Assembly (NCBI GenBank): GCA_004014935.1
Contig: CP025321.1
Coordinates: 558,001-622,000 of the forward strand
DNA: 64,000 nt
Reading direction: 5' to 3'
Source: Saccharomycopsis malanga
Taxonomy: Eukaryota; Ascomycota; Saccharomycetes; Ascoideales; Saccharomycopsidaceae
Shown: positions 20,767 through 31,770 of the stretch, piece by piece
Position numbering within the stretch: position 1 is the first letter of the stretch
How the letters are laid out: the number at the start of each line of letters is the position of its first letter
The notes under the pieces: model-generated
What the model was told of the DNA's origin: nothing
Database searches by the model: none
Seen by the model: the letters and a program-made list of their open reading frames with translations, nothing else
Position numbers and translations under genes: made by a program

Positions 20767-22272
20767 ATGATATCAACTATATCAGAAAGCTCTGCTAGCC
20801 ATCGTAGTGGCAAAAGCATACATTTGAATGCTTCTGAAAGCGACCAGAACTTTAATGGTAGCCAGTTTTCCATAGGAAACAACGAGACTGAGATGATACC
20901 CTCGACGGAACAATCCTCCTTCAATGCTGGAGCAAACAACTTACATCCAGTGTCTCACCATTTACATTCAGGCAGAAAGTATCAAAGACAGCGCGGGTTA
21001 TCGATATCTAGTGGGGTCTCATATACAAACTTTTATACTCGGGTAGGAAAAAGCCCTAATGATTCACAGTATATGTTCAATGATTCCACTAGTAGGTCTA
21101 ACAATAATATCGAGTCAAAGCTCAAATTCTTGAAATCTACAAACTTCAAAATTATTGTCCTTTGTTGCGCTTGGTACATTTCTTCTGTTCTTTCTTCTAA
21201 TCTTACTAAATCCATTCTTAGGGTGTACAGATTCCCGGTAACGTTAACAGAAATCCAGTTTTTTCTCACCTCGGTTCTTTGCTTCATCACTTATTGCATC
21301 ATTTACTTTAACAGAAACATTGCCGAAGAATTTCCTCTTGGCACATTTCCGGTACAACTCACCGAAAACCGCTATACCACCTTGTATCAGATCATTAAAC
21401 CAACCAGACTTATTCTTACACAAACAATTCCAATGGGTATGTTTCAATTTATCGGACATATTACCTCTCATAACGCAACCTCTTTGATAAGTGTTTCCAT
21501 GGTACATACCATCAAAGCTTTGTCCCCTATAGTCACGGTCATGAGCTACAGATGCTTATTTCAAGTGAAATATCCTACAGTGACTTATTTGACTTTGGTT
21601 CCGCTCATGCTTGGGATTATGTTGACTTGTTTGTTTAAGAACCGCTCTTCTGCATCTTCAGGTAGTCTTGTTCCTGAAAAAGCATCCGTGTACTTTAAAG
21701 GTTTGGTTTATGCATTTATTTCCATGTTAATATTCGTGGCCCAAAATATTTTTGCTAAAAAGATTCTCACTTATAAGAAATCCTTACTTAGTAGTTCCGA
21801 TGACAATGGCTATTCTGGCACAACTAAACATCAATATACCAACATTTTGCCAATTGACAAGGAGGAAGAAACAACAATAAAAAAGAACTATGAAAAAAAC
21901 AAAGTCGACAAATTGACAATCCTTTTTTATTGTTCAATTATCGGCTTTATATTCACTTTTCCAATCTACTTGTCCACTGAATTTTTTTCAAACGAAACCT
22001 TTTCCTTAGCACAGCTAGATTTCAACATTTTGTCACTAATGCTTTCACATAGCGTAGTGCATTTTGTTCAGTCTCTTTTAGCTTTCCACATTCTTGGCTT
22101 GATTTCCCCTGTCAGTTACTCCATTGCTAACATTTTCAAACGGATCGTGGTTATTATTGCCGCCTTAGTTTGGGAAGCCCAGCCTTTAAACGGCATGCAA
22201 AGTTTGGGCTTGTTGTTGACGATGGTAGGCTTATATTGTTACGATAGATGGGGTTCCAACAAGAAGCATTAA
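20767..22272 (+). CDS. Triose-phosphate-translocator family protein, SLY41-like
   Basis: Multi-span transporter of the drug/metabolite superfamily, TPT branch (501 aa). Residues 1 to about 110 are a hydrophilic Ser/Asn-rich tail. Ten or so hydrophobic segments follow, with family sequences NLTKSILRVYRFPVTLTEIQ, VSMVHTIKALSPIVTVMSYR and the C-terminal LGLISPVSYSIANIFKRIVV. In S. cerevisiae the relatives are SLY41 (an ER/Golgi multicopy suppressor in secretion) and the uncharacterised YJL193W; the substrate of neither is assumed here. A hydrophilic Lys-rich loop lies near residues 340-385. The frame opens at a TTG (20764), so the adjacent ATG at 20767 is taken as start. Confidence 0.85.
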   Translation: MISTISESSASHRSGKSIHLNASESDQNFNGSQFSIGNNETEMIPSTEQSSFNAGANNLHPVSHHLHSGRKYQRQRGLSISSGVSYTNFYTRVGKSPNDSQYMFNDSTSRSNNNIESKLKFLKSTNFKIIVLCCAWYISSVLSSNLTKSILRVYRFPVTLTEIQFFLTSVLCFITYCIIYFNRNIAEEFPLGTFPVQLTENRYTTLYQIIKPTRLILTQTIPMGMFQFIGHITSHNATSLISVSMVHTIKALSPIVTVMSYRCLFQVKYPTVTYLTLVPLMLGIMLTCLFKNRSSASSGSLVPEKASVYFKGLVYAFISMLIFVAQNIFAKKILTYKKSLLSSSDDNGYSGTTKHQYTNILPIDKEEETTIKKNYEKNKVDKLTILFYCSIIGFIFTFPIYLSTEFFSNETFSLAQLDFNILSLMLSHSVVHFVQSLLAFHILGLISPVSYSIANIFKRIVVIIAALVWEAQPLNGMQSLGLLLTMVGLYCYDRWGSNKKH

Positions 22273-23158
22273 AAACAGTACCATTCCAACCATCATTCAA
22301 AATTCTCTTGTTCACTAATATTCTGTTTTTGCATATGTTCTGGCATTTTTTCCAAAGCTTTCCATAAAAAAAACTTGTGTTTATTTTCTTTTTTTGTTCT
22401 GCCTTGTCTTTGATATTTGATCATTCTAATAAAATTTTTACTATACATTATCAATAGCTATTTCAGCATTTCAAAGTTTTTCACGTTTCGTACCAGTATT
22501 GGCTATTTTTCGGATAATACATATTTCACATTTAGTCTTTTGTAGTTTTCAAACCATATTCCTCGTTGATAGTATAATAAGCTACTGTGTGGTGTTCATG
22601 CTAAGAATAACTAATGGCAAGTATATGCCATAACTATAATGACTTATGGGGCTTAGGCATAGATATACGCTTGCCGCTGTATTCTTTCAAATAAAAAATA
22701 GCCTTGGAACAAGCATTTGGCTGTAGCACCTATCTGTTCCATGACTTATTGTGAGTATTTTCTTATGGAGTGTTTTTTAAAGATACACCATCATAATTTA
22801 CAGATATAAGGTAACAACCAATGGTGTGAAACCTAGAAATTGTACATTTTATCTTAGCAAAAAGTTATTTGTATACATTCTGCGTTACAAAATTCCGTAA
22901 AGTAAGTTTTTACTGAAAAAGCCAGAACACCTTTTCTTAGTATATATATAAGGAATTGAATGAACAATTATTTCATGCATGCCCAGGCGGACATCTGAAA
23001 AATGAAAAGTGAAAAATAGTGTAAAAATTAGCTCATCAGAGATAATTCAATATAGAATTACTTTGATAGTTATCGAAATCAGCTTTAAAATTGCCACTAT
23101 TTGTACTCTTCTATTGACCATACCGAACTTTAGATAGGAGGAATCCACACTATTCAGC
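22273..23158. other. Intergenic region between tandem genes
   Basis: About 890 bp holding the 3' end of the transporter gene and the promoter side of CUS1. AT-rich, with a TATATATATA run near 22941-22950. No gene or repeat copy was recognised. Confidence 0.4.
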
Positions 23159-24748
23159 ATGGCAGCCTCTAATGACAAGAAAAAGTCCAAGAATCAGATA
23201 CGACGTGAAAGATTGAAAGAAAAGAAGAAGCAACAGCAACAACAACAGCATCATGAAAATGGAACTGTTGAAGATACAAAGCAGGCTGTACAAGAGAGTT
23301 TGCATTCAGAACCAAATGAGGAGCCAATAGAGCCAGTAGACAGCGTTTCCACTGAAGAAATGACATCAAAAAGTGCGGGTTCATCCAAAATATTTGAGTC
23401 TGAAATCGATCAATATCTAGATGATCCCAATTTTCAAGAATTCAAGAAAGTGTTGAATAGATTTTATATGCCAGAAGAAACAGGGAAAGATGGCACAGAT
23501 AGTCAAGCTGATGACGAGAAGGGAAATATCATATATAGTGATGAAGAAGGGTCTGAAGGCGAGTCGAGTGACGATGAGAAAACACCAAATGGAACAGATA
23601 TAAAGCTCAGCAAAAGACAGCTAAAGAAATTAAACAAGATTCCATTGGCAGTGTTGAAAGCTCGTGCCAAAAGACCAGAGGCAGTTGAATGGTATGATGT
23701 AGACGCTCCAGACGCAGAGTTACTAGTATACATCAAATGTTTGAAGAATGTTGTTCCTGTTCCGATTCATTGGCAGTTGAAAAGAGAATATCTTTCACTG
23801 AAACGGGGGATTGAGAAACCTCCATTTGAATTGCCCAAGTATATCAAAGACACTGGGATAGTGGATATGAGAGATACCACCCAATTGGACACTCAGACAT
23901 TGAAGCAGAAAGTACGAGAAAAAGTGCAGCCCAAAATGGGCAAGTTAGACTTGGATTATGCCAAGTTGCACGACGCGTTTTTCAAATACCAGGAAAAACC
24001 AAAGTTGTTGGGATATGGTGATGTTTATTATGAAGGCCGTGAGTTTGACGAAATCGATATCAAAGGATTTAGACCAGGTAAAATAAGTAACAAGTTGCGA
24101 TTTGCCTTGGGAATTCCAGAAGGTGCTCCTCCTCCTTGGTTGATAAATATGAATCGGTTTGGCCCTCCTCCGAGTTATCCAAACTTGAACATTATGCAAA
24201 TGTATACTGGTGACAGTTCGTTTTACCAGCCATATGAGGAGAACATCAAAGGTATTGAGGTGTCTGAAGATTTATTGGAACCCGTAGAAAAAGAACACTG
24301 GGGTATCCTTAGGTCTGTAGAGGAAGAAGACGAAGAGGAGGACGAAGACGAAGATGAGGATGAGGAGGACGAAGACGAAGAAGTGGGCTACGATGAAGGT
24401 TCAGAAGAAGAAGGACCTACAAAAATCTCTGCCGACGAAACAGAAGCGGTGCCAATCAGTTCGGTGGAGGTACATTCTGGCTTTACAAACCCTTCATCCA
24501 CAGTACAACAGACTGCTCTCGATGTAGACGGAAAACCTAAGAAGTTGTACGAGGTGCTTGAGGAAGAAAAACCACAGGATACCAGAGAAGGCTTCATGGG
24601 CGGTCATACTTATAAAATTCATGGAAGACGAGGACGGAATGAGTTTGAGGAAGAAGACAGTAGGGCTACCACACCTTCAAAGGACGACATGGCTGCTAAA
24701 AGAGCGAGATACGAGAGCCAAAAGAAGGCAGAGGATTTTAAGTTTTGA
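23159..24748 (+). CDS. CUS1: U2 snRNP protein Cus1 (SF3b subunit 2 homologue)
   Basis: Nuclear splicing factor: the SF3b component that partners the SF3b4/Hsh49 protein and helps U2 snRNA bind the branch point. The 529-aa protein starts with a Lys/Gln-rich segment, then an acidic stretch. The conserved core is around residues 155-360: PLAVLKARAKRPEAVEWYDVDAPDAELLVYIK (DUF382 core) and HWQLKREYLS.KRGIEKPPFELP, followed by the PSP domain with GKISNKLRFALGI and PPPWLINMNRFGPPPSYPNL. A long Glu/Asp run lies around residues 389-420. One CTG codon sits at the residue after YLS; homologues have Gly or Ser there, which bears on the genetic code. Start: ATG at 23159. Confidence 0.93.
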   Translation: MAASNDKKKSKNQIRRERLKEKKKQQQQQQHHENGTVEDTKQAVQESLHSEPNEEPIEPVDSVSTEEMTSKSAGSSKIFESEIDQYLDDPNFQEFKKVLNRFYMPEETGKDGTDSQADDEKGNIIYSDEEGSEGESSDDEKTPNGTDIKLSKRQLKKLNKIPLAVLKARAKRPEAVEWYDVDAPDAELLVYIKCLKNVVPVPIHWQLKREYLSLKRGIEKPPFELPKYIKDTGIVDMRDTTQLDTQTLKQKVREKVQPKMGKLDLDYAKLHDAFFKYQEKPKLLGYGDVYYEGREFDEIDIKGFRPGKISNKLRFALGIPEGAPPPWLINMNRFGPPPSYPNLNIMQMYTGDSSFYQPYEENIKGIEVSEDLLEPVEKEHWGILRSVEEEDEEEDEDEDEDEEDEDEEVGYDEGSEEEGPTKISADETEAVPISSVEVHSGFTNPSSTVQQTALDVDGKPKKLYEVLEEEKPQDTREGFMGGHTYKIHGRRGRNEFEEEDSRATTPSKDDMAAKRARYESQKKAEDFKF

Positions 24749-25339
24749 GTGTATATGTTGTATTATTAATAAAAATTGCTGTTTGTCAGTAGAAAGTGCA
24801 CACTATCAATCTGCTATTTAACCGTAGATAACAAGAACTGTTTTTTATTTTACGACACACAAGAACTATATGGATCATTCGACTAATAGATCGAATCACA
24901 TATCAAATCCATCTTAATATTACATGGTGTTGTACATATATCAATTTTACAAGCTAATTCCATCAGACTTTTACAGTTTGATTTTCACCTAGGGATTACC
25001 ATTTAGACTTTATATGGTATTACATACATACTAGTTATAGCGACTGTTTTGAGATTAGCACAACTACAAGACAGAATATTATAGATAAGAAGTTTATTTA
25101 TAAGCTCCTTTATGGATGAGTAAACAAGATAAAGAAAATTTTAGAATGATACTAGGACGGATGAAACTATGGAATACAAATACGTAAACAAGGGCCAGTC
25201 AAAGAAAAATATGAAGGCAGATATGAAGACAAGGAAAAAAGAAAGAGTCATGGGCAAATTGCAAAGAAATACTTTACGGTTTGATTTTCATTTTTCAATG
25301 TTTTGGTTTTTTAATTTAGGTATGCTTTTTATCGATGAA
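24749..25339. other. Intergenic region between convergent genes
   Basis: About 590 bp between the 3' ends of CUS1 and the complex I gene. AT-rich, with nothing recognised beyond likely transcript ends. Confidence 0.5.
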
Positions 25340-27520
25340 TTATGCAATGGCAATTTCAGGGTGGTCATCGTGGATCTTTTCGATTTGAGGGCCAAATTTC
25401 AAAACACACTTTGCCATGGTTGGGGAGGATCTGGAGATGACGTCGGTAAAGTAGAAATTACTTATTGGGTTTCTCAATGGGACGCCAATGGTCTTGGAAG
25501 CAGAGAAGCCGCTCAAAACGTTAAAGCCGGCCTTGGCGACTTCTGCGGTTACTGGTTCAATGACATCGTGGCGGACCAAATGAGGAGCGATCTGGCTCAA
25601 TCTTTCTCTGACAGCATACAAATCTTCATATGGCAAGGTGGTGCCGAGATACTCGGACAATGCTCTGACGATTTTCCAGTCTTCTCTGGCAACACCAGGT
25701 GGGTTTGTGGCAGCTCTGGTGCTTTGGGTTCTGCCCTCGGTGTTGACATAGGTGGCGTTCTTTTCGGTGTAGGCCGAGCCTGGCAAGATGACATCTGCGT
25801 AAGAGGCACCCTTATCACCATGGTGGCCCTGATAGATGACAAATGCGTCTTTTGGGATATCTTCTGGTTTGAACTCGTCGGCATTCAACAAGTAGACAAT
25901 CTTAGGAGTGACAGAAGCGAGTTCCTTGGAAACTGGAGCAAAGCCAATGTCCAAAGAACCAACTCTAGCAGCCTCACGATGGAGAACATTAAAGCCATTC
26001 CATTCAGGTGTATTGAAGTTGGTCAGGTGTTGGTTGACGTAATCGGAAACAATCTTGAATGCGGCTTCGGAATCCTGGGAGTCCAAAACACCGGAGCCGA
26101 GAATGATCAAAGGTTTCTTGGCGGCAGCAAGTTTCTTACCAACGTCACCAGCCAAGGCGGATTTCAAAGCGTTGACGTTTTCTCCCAAATGGTTGTACTT
26201 GAAAGTGCTGTCAAAGTTTTCTCCAACTTGATGGATTTCCAAATCAGAACGTAACCAGACTTTTCTGATTCTAGCATTTAAGACGGAAGCCTCATGACGT
26301 GGATTGGTGCCAACCAATAAAATCTGGTCAGCATCTTCAATACCATCGATGGTGGAGTTGAAAATATAGTTTGATCTGACATCAAAACCACTAGTAGGAG
26401 GCAAGTTACCGCTAGGAGTGTCGGTAGCCAAGTTCTCAGAACCTAAAGCATTGACCAAATCCTTCAAAGCAACCTGGGATTCGACGTCAGCCAAAGCACC
26501 AGCAATTGCTTTGAATTCGTTGCCTTGTGGTTTTATCTTGGCAAAAGCAGCAGCGATAGTAGATAAAGCAACATCCCAGTCAGCGATTTCAAAGTTGTCG
26601 CCATTCTTGATCAAAGGAGTGGTCAATCTTTGGGTCTTTAAGCCATCACAAGCAAATCTAGTCTTGTCGGAAATCCATTCTTCGTTCACGTCATCGTTCA
26701 ATCTTGGAAGAACTCTCATGACTTCAATGCCTCTGGTGTCCACTCTAATATTGGACCCAACAGCATCAAGAACATCAATGGTTTCAGTTCTCTTCAACTC
26801 CCAAGGTCTTGCTCTGAACGCATATGGTTTAGAGGTCAAGGCACCAACAGGACACAAGTCAATGATGTTACCAGACAACTCAGAGTTCAAATTTCTTTCA
26901 ACATATGTTCCGATTTGCATATCATTACCACGGCCAGAAGTACCCAACTCAGGGGCTCCTGCAACATCGTTCAAGAACCGAACACATCTGGTACAATGAA
27001 TACATCTGTTCATGGAGGTTTTCACCAACGGACCAATAGCCTTGTTTTCAACAGCACGCTTGCCCACAACCTCCTTGAATCTACCTCTGTCCTTACCGTA
27101 TCTCAACGTCTGCTCCTGCAAGTCACACTCGCCACCCTGGTCACAAATAGGACAGTCCAAAGGATGGTTTTCCAACAACATCTCGGTGACATTCTCTCTA
27201 GTACCCTTGATCCGTTCTGACGTGGTATGCACGACCATTCCTTCCCTCACAGGAAAAGCACAGGCAGCAGCCAACTTTGGCGACTTTTCAACTTCAACTA
27301 AACACATTCTACAGTTACCAGCAATTGCGAGCTTTTCATGATAACAATAACGTGGAATCACAACACCAGCCTTGTCGGCAGCCTGAATAATCGATGACCC
27401 GTTCTCAATCTGAACAGCGACACCATCAATGGTCACATTAACCTCCTTTTGGAAGGCGGCCGAAACAGAAAAGTTTCTTCTCGCCTGACCTCTCAAGAGT
27501 CTCACAGAACGAGAAAGCAT
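25340..27520 (-). CDS. NADH:ubiquinone oxidoreductase 75-kDa subunit (complex I)
   Basis: Largest subunit of the electron-input module of mitochondrial complex I (NDUFS1/NUAM, NuoG type; 726 aa). A mitochondrial presequence (MLSRSVRLLRGQARRNFSVS) is followed by the [2Fe-2S] domain with CYHEKLAIAGNCRMCLVEVE, then CPICDQGGECDLQ and CIHCTRCVRFLNDVAGAPEL (iron-sulfur ligands), and a long molybdopterin-oxidoreductase-like domain that has no cofactor in this family. The ATG at 27520 is used; the frame runs two codons further to a TTG. Its presence shows a yeast lineage that kept complex I. The gene is divergent to CPA1 with 905 bp between start codons. Confidence 0.96.
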   Translation of the reverse strand: MLSRSVRLLRGQARRNFSVSAAFQKEVNVTIDGVAVQIENGSSIIQAADKAGVVIPRYCYHEKLAIAGNCRMCLVEVEKSPKLAAACAFPVREGMVVHTTSERIKGTRENVTEMLLENHPLDCPICDQGGECDLQEQTLRYGKDRGRFKEVVGKRAVENKAIGPLVKTSMNRCIHCTRCVRFLNDVAGAPELGTSGRGNDMQIGTYVERNLNSELSGNIIDLCPVGALTSKPYAFRARPWELKRTETIDVLDAVGSNIRVDTRGIEVMRVLPRLNDDVNEEWISDKTRFACDGLKTQRLTTPLIKNGDNFEIADWDVALSTIAAAFAKIKPQGNEFKAIAGALADVESQVALKDLVNALGSENLATDTPSGNLPPTSGFDVRSNYIFNSTIDGIEDADQILLVGTNPRHEASVLNARIRKVWLRSDLEIHQVGENFDSTFKYNHLGENVNALKSALAGDVGKKLAAAKKPLIILGSGVLDSQDSEAAFKIVSDYVNQHLTNFNTPEWNGFNVLHREAARVGSLDIGFAPVSKELASVTPKIVYLLNADEFKPEDIPKDAFVIYQGHHGDKGASYADVILPGSAYTEKNATYVNTEGRTQSTRAATNPPGVAREDWKIVRALSEYLGTTLPYEDLYAVRERLSQIAPHLVRHDVIEPVTAEVAKAGFNVLSGFSASKTIGVPLRNPISNFYFTDVISRSSPTMAKCVLKFGPQIEKIHDDHPEIAIA

Positions 27521-28425
27521 ATTCAATACTGTTTATATCAACAAATCGTACAGCCAGATGGAATAACTACTTGACGCTTGATCAATAATAACCCGCTCTT
27601 TTGGAAAACACCTGCTGGCTCAGATATACTAGCGGACAAGAAGCAAATATAAACACTGCGTTCTGATGGTTACTCCAACAAACTGCTAACTGTCTCAATA
27701 CTCAACTTTTCGTTATTTTTTGTCTTTTTTCCATTTCCGCTTACATTTTATTTGTAGATGCGCTAGGCTTAAAAAAGCGAGTCCCCTGATTGGTGGTCGT
27801 ATGGTTACGTGGCGATGGCTAACAGGTCACATGGTATACGGTGTGTTGTAATTAATAAATGCTTGATTCTTATTTGGCAGTTCGGTTTCCCCTATTTTAA
27901 TGATGTTGGAAGGGCTAAAATTTAATTTTGAGCATTGGATATTGTTTATATAGCTATTGCTGTTTGGGTAAGCTAGTGTATATGTCAAAAAAATAATTTT
28001 TGGGTGTTTCATCTTTACACCAACTATAAAACCCTTACACACACACACCTCTGCCTATATACATTCAAAAACCAGCTTCCCCATACTACCACCCCCGGCA
28101 CCCCCAAGACCGATTGCTTATCTATACTGTAGTGAGTCATCGGAGTGCAGATGGGTATGAAGGATTGACGCTGACGCCAACATTACGGCCTCTAGAAGAA
28201 GCTCTTTAAAGAAAAAATTTTTTTATTTTGTCACCCCTTGTACAGCTTCTTTCTTTGTCATCGGGGCCTTGGTTGTTGCGGAAATTAGTCAGGCACTTAT
28301 CAGTCATCTGCATCTTTATATAGATAGGTTGCATCAGCTATTATTTATTTTCCAACGGTATTTTTCACACATAATTTTTCACTGTCTCCCAGTAAAAATA
28401 TCGCTATTGCACATTATATTTTAGC
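27521..28425. other. Divergent promoter region of the complex I gene and CPA1
   Basis: About 900 bp shared by two divergent genes. It holds a Gcn4-type TGAGTCA (28133-28139), a CA-repeat (28034-28048) and AT-rich sequence. Short upstream frames on the plus strand exist (for example 27799 and 28151), but none encodes a peptide like the arginine attenuator peptide of CPA1 leaders. Confidence 0.6.
28133..28139. promoter_or_regulatory. Gcn4-type site TGAGTCA upstream of CPA1
   Basis: A perfect TGAGTCA lies about 287 bp upstream of the CPA1 ATG. Gcn4 drives CPA1 and other amino-acid genes in yeasts, so this placement is sensible. Function is inferred. Confidence 0.6.
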
Positions 28426-29718
28426 ATGCTTAAATCAATGTTTGCAAAGCAGGGGTTGTCCCTCCAGTCCTCGATAACTAAGCGTTATCTTGCCTCTGCC
28501 AACATTCCTCATAGATCTGCAAACAACTTGGACCGTGCGACGCTCACTATTAGAAACGGTCCCATTTTCAGTGGATATTCGTTTGGAGCCAACAAAAACG
28601 TGAGTGGAGAGGCCGTGTTCACCACCTCATTGGTGGGATATCCTGAATCCATGACGGATCCATCATACAAAGGTCAGATCTTGGTTTTCACACAGCCTTT
28701 GATTGGTAACTACGGTGTTCCATCAGGCAATGCTAAAGATCAGTTCAATCTTTTGAAATATTTTGAAAGTCCAAAGGTTGAATGTATTGGGATTGTTGTG
28801 TCCAATGCTGCAATGAATTATTCTCACTGGACTGCTGTCCAGTCGCTTGGCGACTGGTGTAAGAACGAAGGTGTTGCTGCCATCACCGGGGTTGATACCA
28901 GAGCAATTGTCACATACTTGAGAGAACAAGGATCTTCTTTGGCCAGAATAAGTATTGGCGAAGAATATGATGCTGATGAAGATGAAGCTTTTGTTGATCC
29001 AGGTTCTATCAATTTGGTCCATAAGGTCAGTACCAAAGCTCCATTCCATGTTACCGGTTCTGGCAAATATCATGTTGCCGTCATCGATTGCGGTGTCAAG
29101 GAAAACATCTTGAGATCGTTGGTTTCTAGAGGCGCTTCTGTCACAGTTTTCCCATACGATTATCCAATCCACAAGATTGCCAGTAATTTCGATGGTGTTT
29201 TCATTTCTAACGGACCAGGAGATCCTACTCATTGTTTCACCACCGTCTACAACTTGCAAAAGACCATGGAGTCTTACGACGGTCCTATATTTGGTATCTG
29301 TCTTGGTCACCAGTTGTTGGCATTGGCTGCTGGTGCTAAGACCATCAAGATGAAGTATGGTAACAGAGCTCATAATATTCCTGCCTTGGACTTGACCACC
29401 GGTAAATGTCATATCACCTCCCAGAATCACGGTTATGCCGTCGATGCCTCCTCGTTGCCAGCTGAATTCAAACCATATTTTGTTAACTTGAATGATGAGT
29501 CAAACGAGGGAATGATACATGTTTCTAAGCCAATATTCTCTACCCAATTCCACCCAGAAGCCAAGGGTGGTCCTTTGGACTCTTCTTTCTTGTTCGACAA
29601 ATACTTTGCCGACATTGACGCCTATAAGGCTAAGCAAAGTGAGTTGAAAGGTGCTGCCGTCGAAAACAAACCAAACGACCTATTGGTCAGTATATTGCCA
29701 AAGGAGCGTGTCAAATAG
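28426..29718 (+). CDS. CPA1: Carbamoyl-phosphate synthase, arginine-specific, small (glutaminase) subunit
   Basis: Glutamine amidotransferase subunit that releases ammonia for carbamoyl phosphate in arginine synthesis; it works with the large subunit Cpa2. The 430-aa protein has the small-chain N-terminal domain ([16 protein letters not shown]) and a class I glutaminase domain with the nucleophile in GICLGHQ (Cys about 292) and His-376 and Glu-378 in FHPEAKGGP. The first 25 residues are basic, hydroxylated and lack acidic residues, with amphipathic potential, so they look like a mitochondrial targeting sequence; S. cerevisiae Cpa1 is shorter and cytosolic. Start: ATG at 28426; no CTG codon was seen. 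A Gcn4-type site lies upstream. Confidence 0.95.
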   Translation: MLKSMFAKQGLSLQSSITKRYLASANIPHRSANNLDRATLTIRNGPIFSGYSFGANKNVSGEAVFTTSLVGYPESMTDPSYKGQILVFTQPLIGNYGVPSGNAKDQFNLLKYFESPKVECIGIVVSNAAMNYSHWTAVQSLGDWCKNEGVAAITGVDTRAIVTYLREQGSSLARISIGEEYDADEDEAFVDPGSINLVHKVSTKAPFHVTGSGKYHVAVIDCGVKENILRSLVSRGASVTVFPYDYPIHKIASNFDGVFISNGPGDPTHCFTTVYNLQKTMESYDGPIFGICLGHQLLALAAGAKTIKMKYGNRAHNIPALDLTTGKCHITSQNHGYAVDASSLPAEFKPYFVNLNDESNEGMIHVSKPIFSTQFHPEAKGGPLDSSFLFDKYFADIDAYKAKQSELKGAAVENKPNDLLVSILPKERVK

Positions 29719-30418
29719 ACTGTGAATAAATGTTGATAGATTGTGTCTAGTATTTTGTAGAGACTCATGTAAATCCCAATCAGTTCCAAATACTATATAG
29801 TATTTAATGTGAGCGAAAAAAAATTGTATGGAAGAGTTAAAGTGTGGCAGAACTGTAATCAAGTATATTGGGAAAGTACGAAGCCATGAGAAGTATCTAT
29901 CGATGAACACTTTGAATAGGATAATCAATAAACTTGAATTTAAACTGTTGTATTTTATATGTGTTAATTATCAAATGTATAATCCTAAAAAATAATTGAG
30001 CAAATCCTATGATACGAAGTTGTCAATATATTCAGTAACTCAAAGTCTCATTTAGTGAACAGAGCCTATAATTTGAACTAAATATCAAGTTTTGAAATAT
30101 GTCTCCCATGGCGTTACTGAAAAAGTATTTGAAATTGGCAAAACGAAAGCATTATTATTATAGCTGTATTATAGAATTTATATTACAACTTGACTACTCT
30201 TGAGACGTTTTCGTTCGATAAAAGTAAAGAATATAATGATTAATTCAGTTAAATTTAAACTTTTTAACATGTGCTGTACAAAAATATGCTACTTATAAAG
30301 TATCTAATACTAATTCATCGTCTGTAAAATCTACTATACACGGTACTGAGTAGATTTGAAACAAGTCACCAGCTTTTTCAAAACTATCTGAAACAACAAA
30401 TATTTTAAACATCCTTTA
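29719..30418. other. Intergenic region between convergent CPA1 and SWD3
   Basis: About 700 bp, AT-rich, holding two 3' ends. No gene or repeat recognised. Confidence 0.5.
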
Positions 30419-31519
30419 TTACAACTGCTTGACCAAATCCCAGATTTGGACAAATCCTTCCTTCGACGTGGACACCATCACAGCGCCGTTGTTGATAATG
30501 TCAATCTGTAAAACAGGAGACTTATGATTTGTCTGAAGAACAGTTTGGATTGTTTTAGTATCCAAATCCCACAATATGATTGTGCCATGTTCTGTTCCCG
30601 AGGCAATCAAAGGCGACTTTGTAGCAGTGATAAACTCTGTGCCACAACAAAACTTTTCAGCTATGCTCAAGATATTTCCTGCCTCTTTTGCGAGGTTATC
30701 CTGGTTTTCCTCCAAAGTATTTTCCAGACTACCAGTGGAATCTATTTTGCCATTAATGTCGTGCTGTAATCGAGACACCTTGTATGTTTTCACCACCTTG
30801 TTTGTAGTATAGTTCCAAAGCCGTATTATTCCGTCCAAGGAACTAGAGAGAAGGTACTTGCCGTTTGGCGAAAACTTCACATATGATATTGGGAAAGAAG
30901 AATCCGTCTTCTCATACATCAACGTCTTCAAGCATTGACCAGAAATCACGTCAAATAGCCGAATTAAACCATCGTAACTTCCACTGGCCAACACCGTGCC
31001 GTCCCATGTTATGTCCACCGACGATATTGGGTCTGAATGTGCTGACAACGTCTTCAAACATCTGCCTCTTTGCACGTCCCATATCCGTATAGCCTCGTCG
31101 GACGATCCCGAGATTAACAAGTTGCCCTTGTAATTAAACCGAACACAATTCACAGTGTATGAATGCCCCTTGAGAATCTTTATACTGTTTGGCTTATTCA
31201 ACGACCATATTCTTATGGTATTGTCATCGGACGCTGATGCTATATACGTCGAATTGGGCGACCAGCATATATCTGACACACCTTTAGAATGGCCCTGATA
31301 TCGAATCTTGAACTTTCCTGTTGCCATATGGTACACTTTGACAGTACAGTCTGACGAACATGTCGCAATATACTTTCCATCAGGAGAAATCTTTGCGCAA
31401 GTCACAGCATTCCTATGTATGTTTGAAAGCTCATACCGAAGTTTATATATAGTAGAAGATTGCGCACCGTTGATTGTTTGAGCATCAATGGGAGCCACTG
31501 CTGTAGCCTCGTTGTCCAT
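30419..31519 (-). CDS. SWD3: COMPASS subunit Swd3 (WDR5 homologue)
   Basis: Seven-bladed WD40 protein of the Set1/COMPASS histone H3K4 methyltransferase (366 aa). Repeats are regular: SPDGKYIATCSSDCTVKVY, GHSKGVSDICWSPNSTYIAS, ILKGHSYTVNCVRFNYKGNL, SAHSDPISSVDITWDGTVLA, then ISYVKFSPNGKYLL with LDGIIRLWNY. The order and the blade following ISGQCLKTL match WDR5/Swd3 rather than other WD40 proteins. It is longer than the 315-aa S. cerevisiae protein because of a hydrophilic insert of about 40 residues around 250-290. Start: ATG at 31519. CDC8 lies upstream on the same strand. Confidence 0.85.
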   Translation of the reverse strand: MDNEATAVAPIDAQTINGAQSSTIYKLRYELSNIHRNAVTCAKISPDGKYIATCSSDCTVKVYHMATGKFKIRYQGHSKGVSDICWSPNSTYIASASDDNTIRIWSLNKPNSIKILKGHSYTVNCVRFNYKGNLLISGSSDEAIRIWDVQRGRCLKTLSAHSDPISSVDITWDGTVLASGSYDGLIRLFDVISGQCLKTLMYEKTDSSFPISYVKFSPNGKYLLSSSLDGIIRLWNYTTNKVVKTYKVSRLQHDINGKIDSTGSLENTLEENQDNLAKEAGNILSIAEKFCCGTEFITATKSPLIASGTEHGTIILWDLDTKTIQTVLQTNHKSPVLQIDIINNGAVMVSTSKEGFVQIWDLVKQL

Positions 31520-31770
31520 CCTCTCTTTGCTTTCCTTATTTTGACCTGCATCATCACGGCATCTATGAAGTGCGTTCAGTTATTCACAGCATCCATACAA
31601 AATTTCAAGACGCGACATCTGTCACGTGACTGTTATTATTTACTGTATGAGAACCATTTAGTATTTAGTGACTGATATTATTTATTCTACGAAAAGCATT
31701 TAGTATTAAATAAATGAGACTGTTTGCTCTACAAGAACCTTTTCGTATTAAATGCTCTATTAAGTCTATA

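Noticed and set aside
25169-26254. Plus-strand open frame of 361 codons
   Set aside because: It is opposite the complex I subunit gene and mirrors its codon structure; its protein has no recognisable family features.
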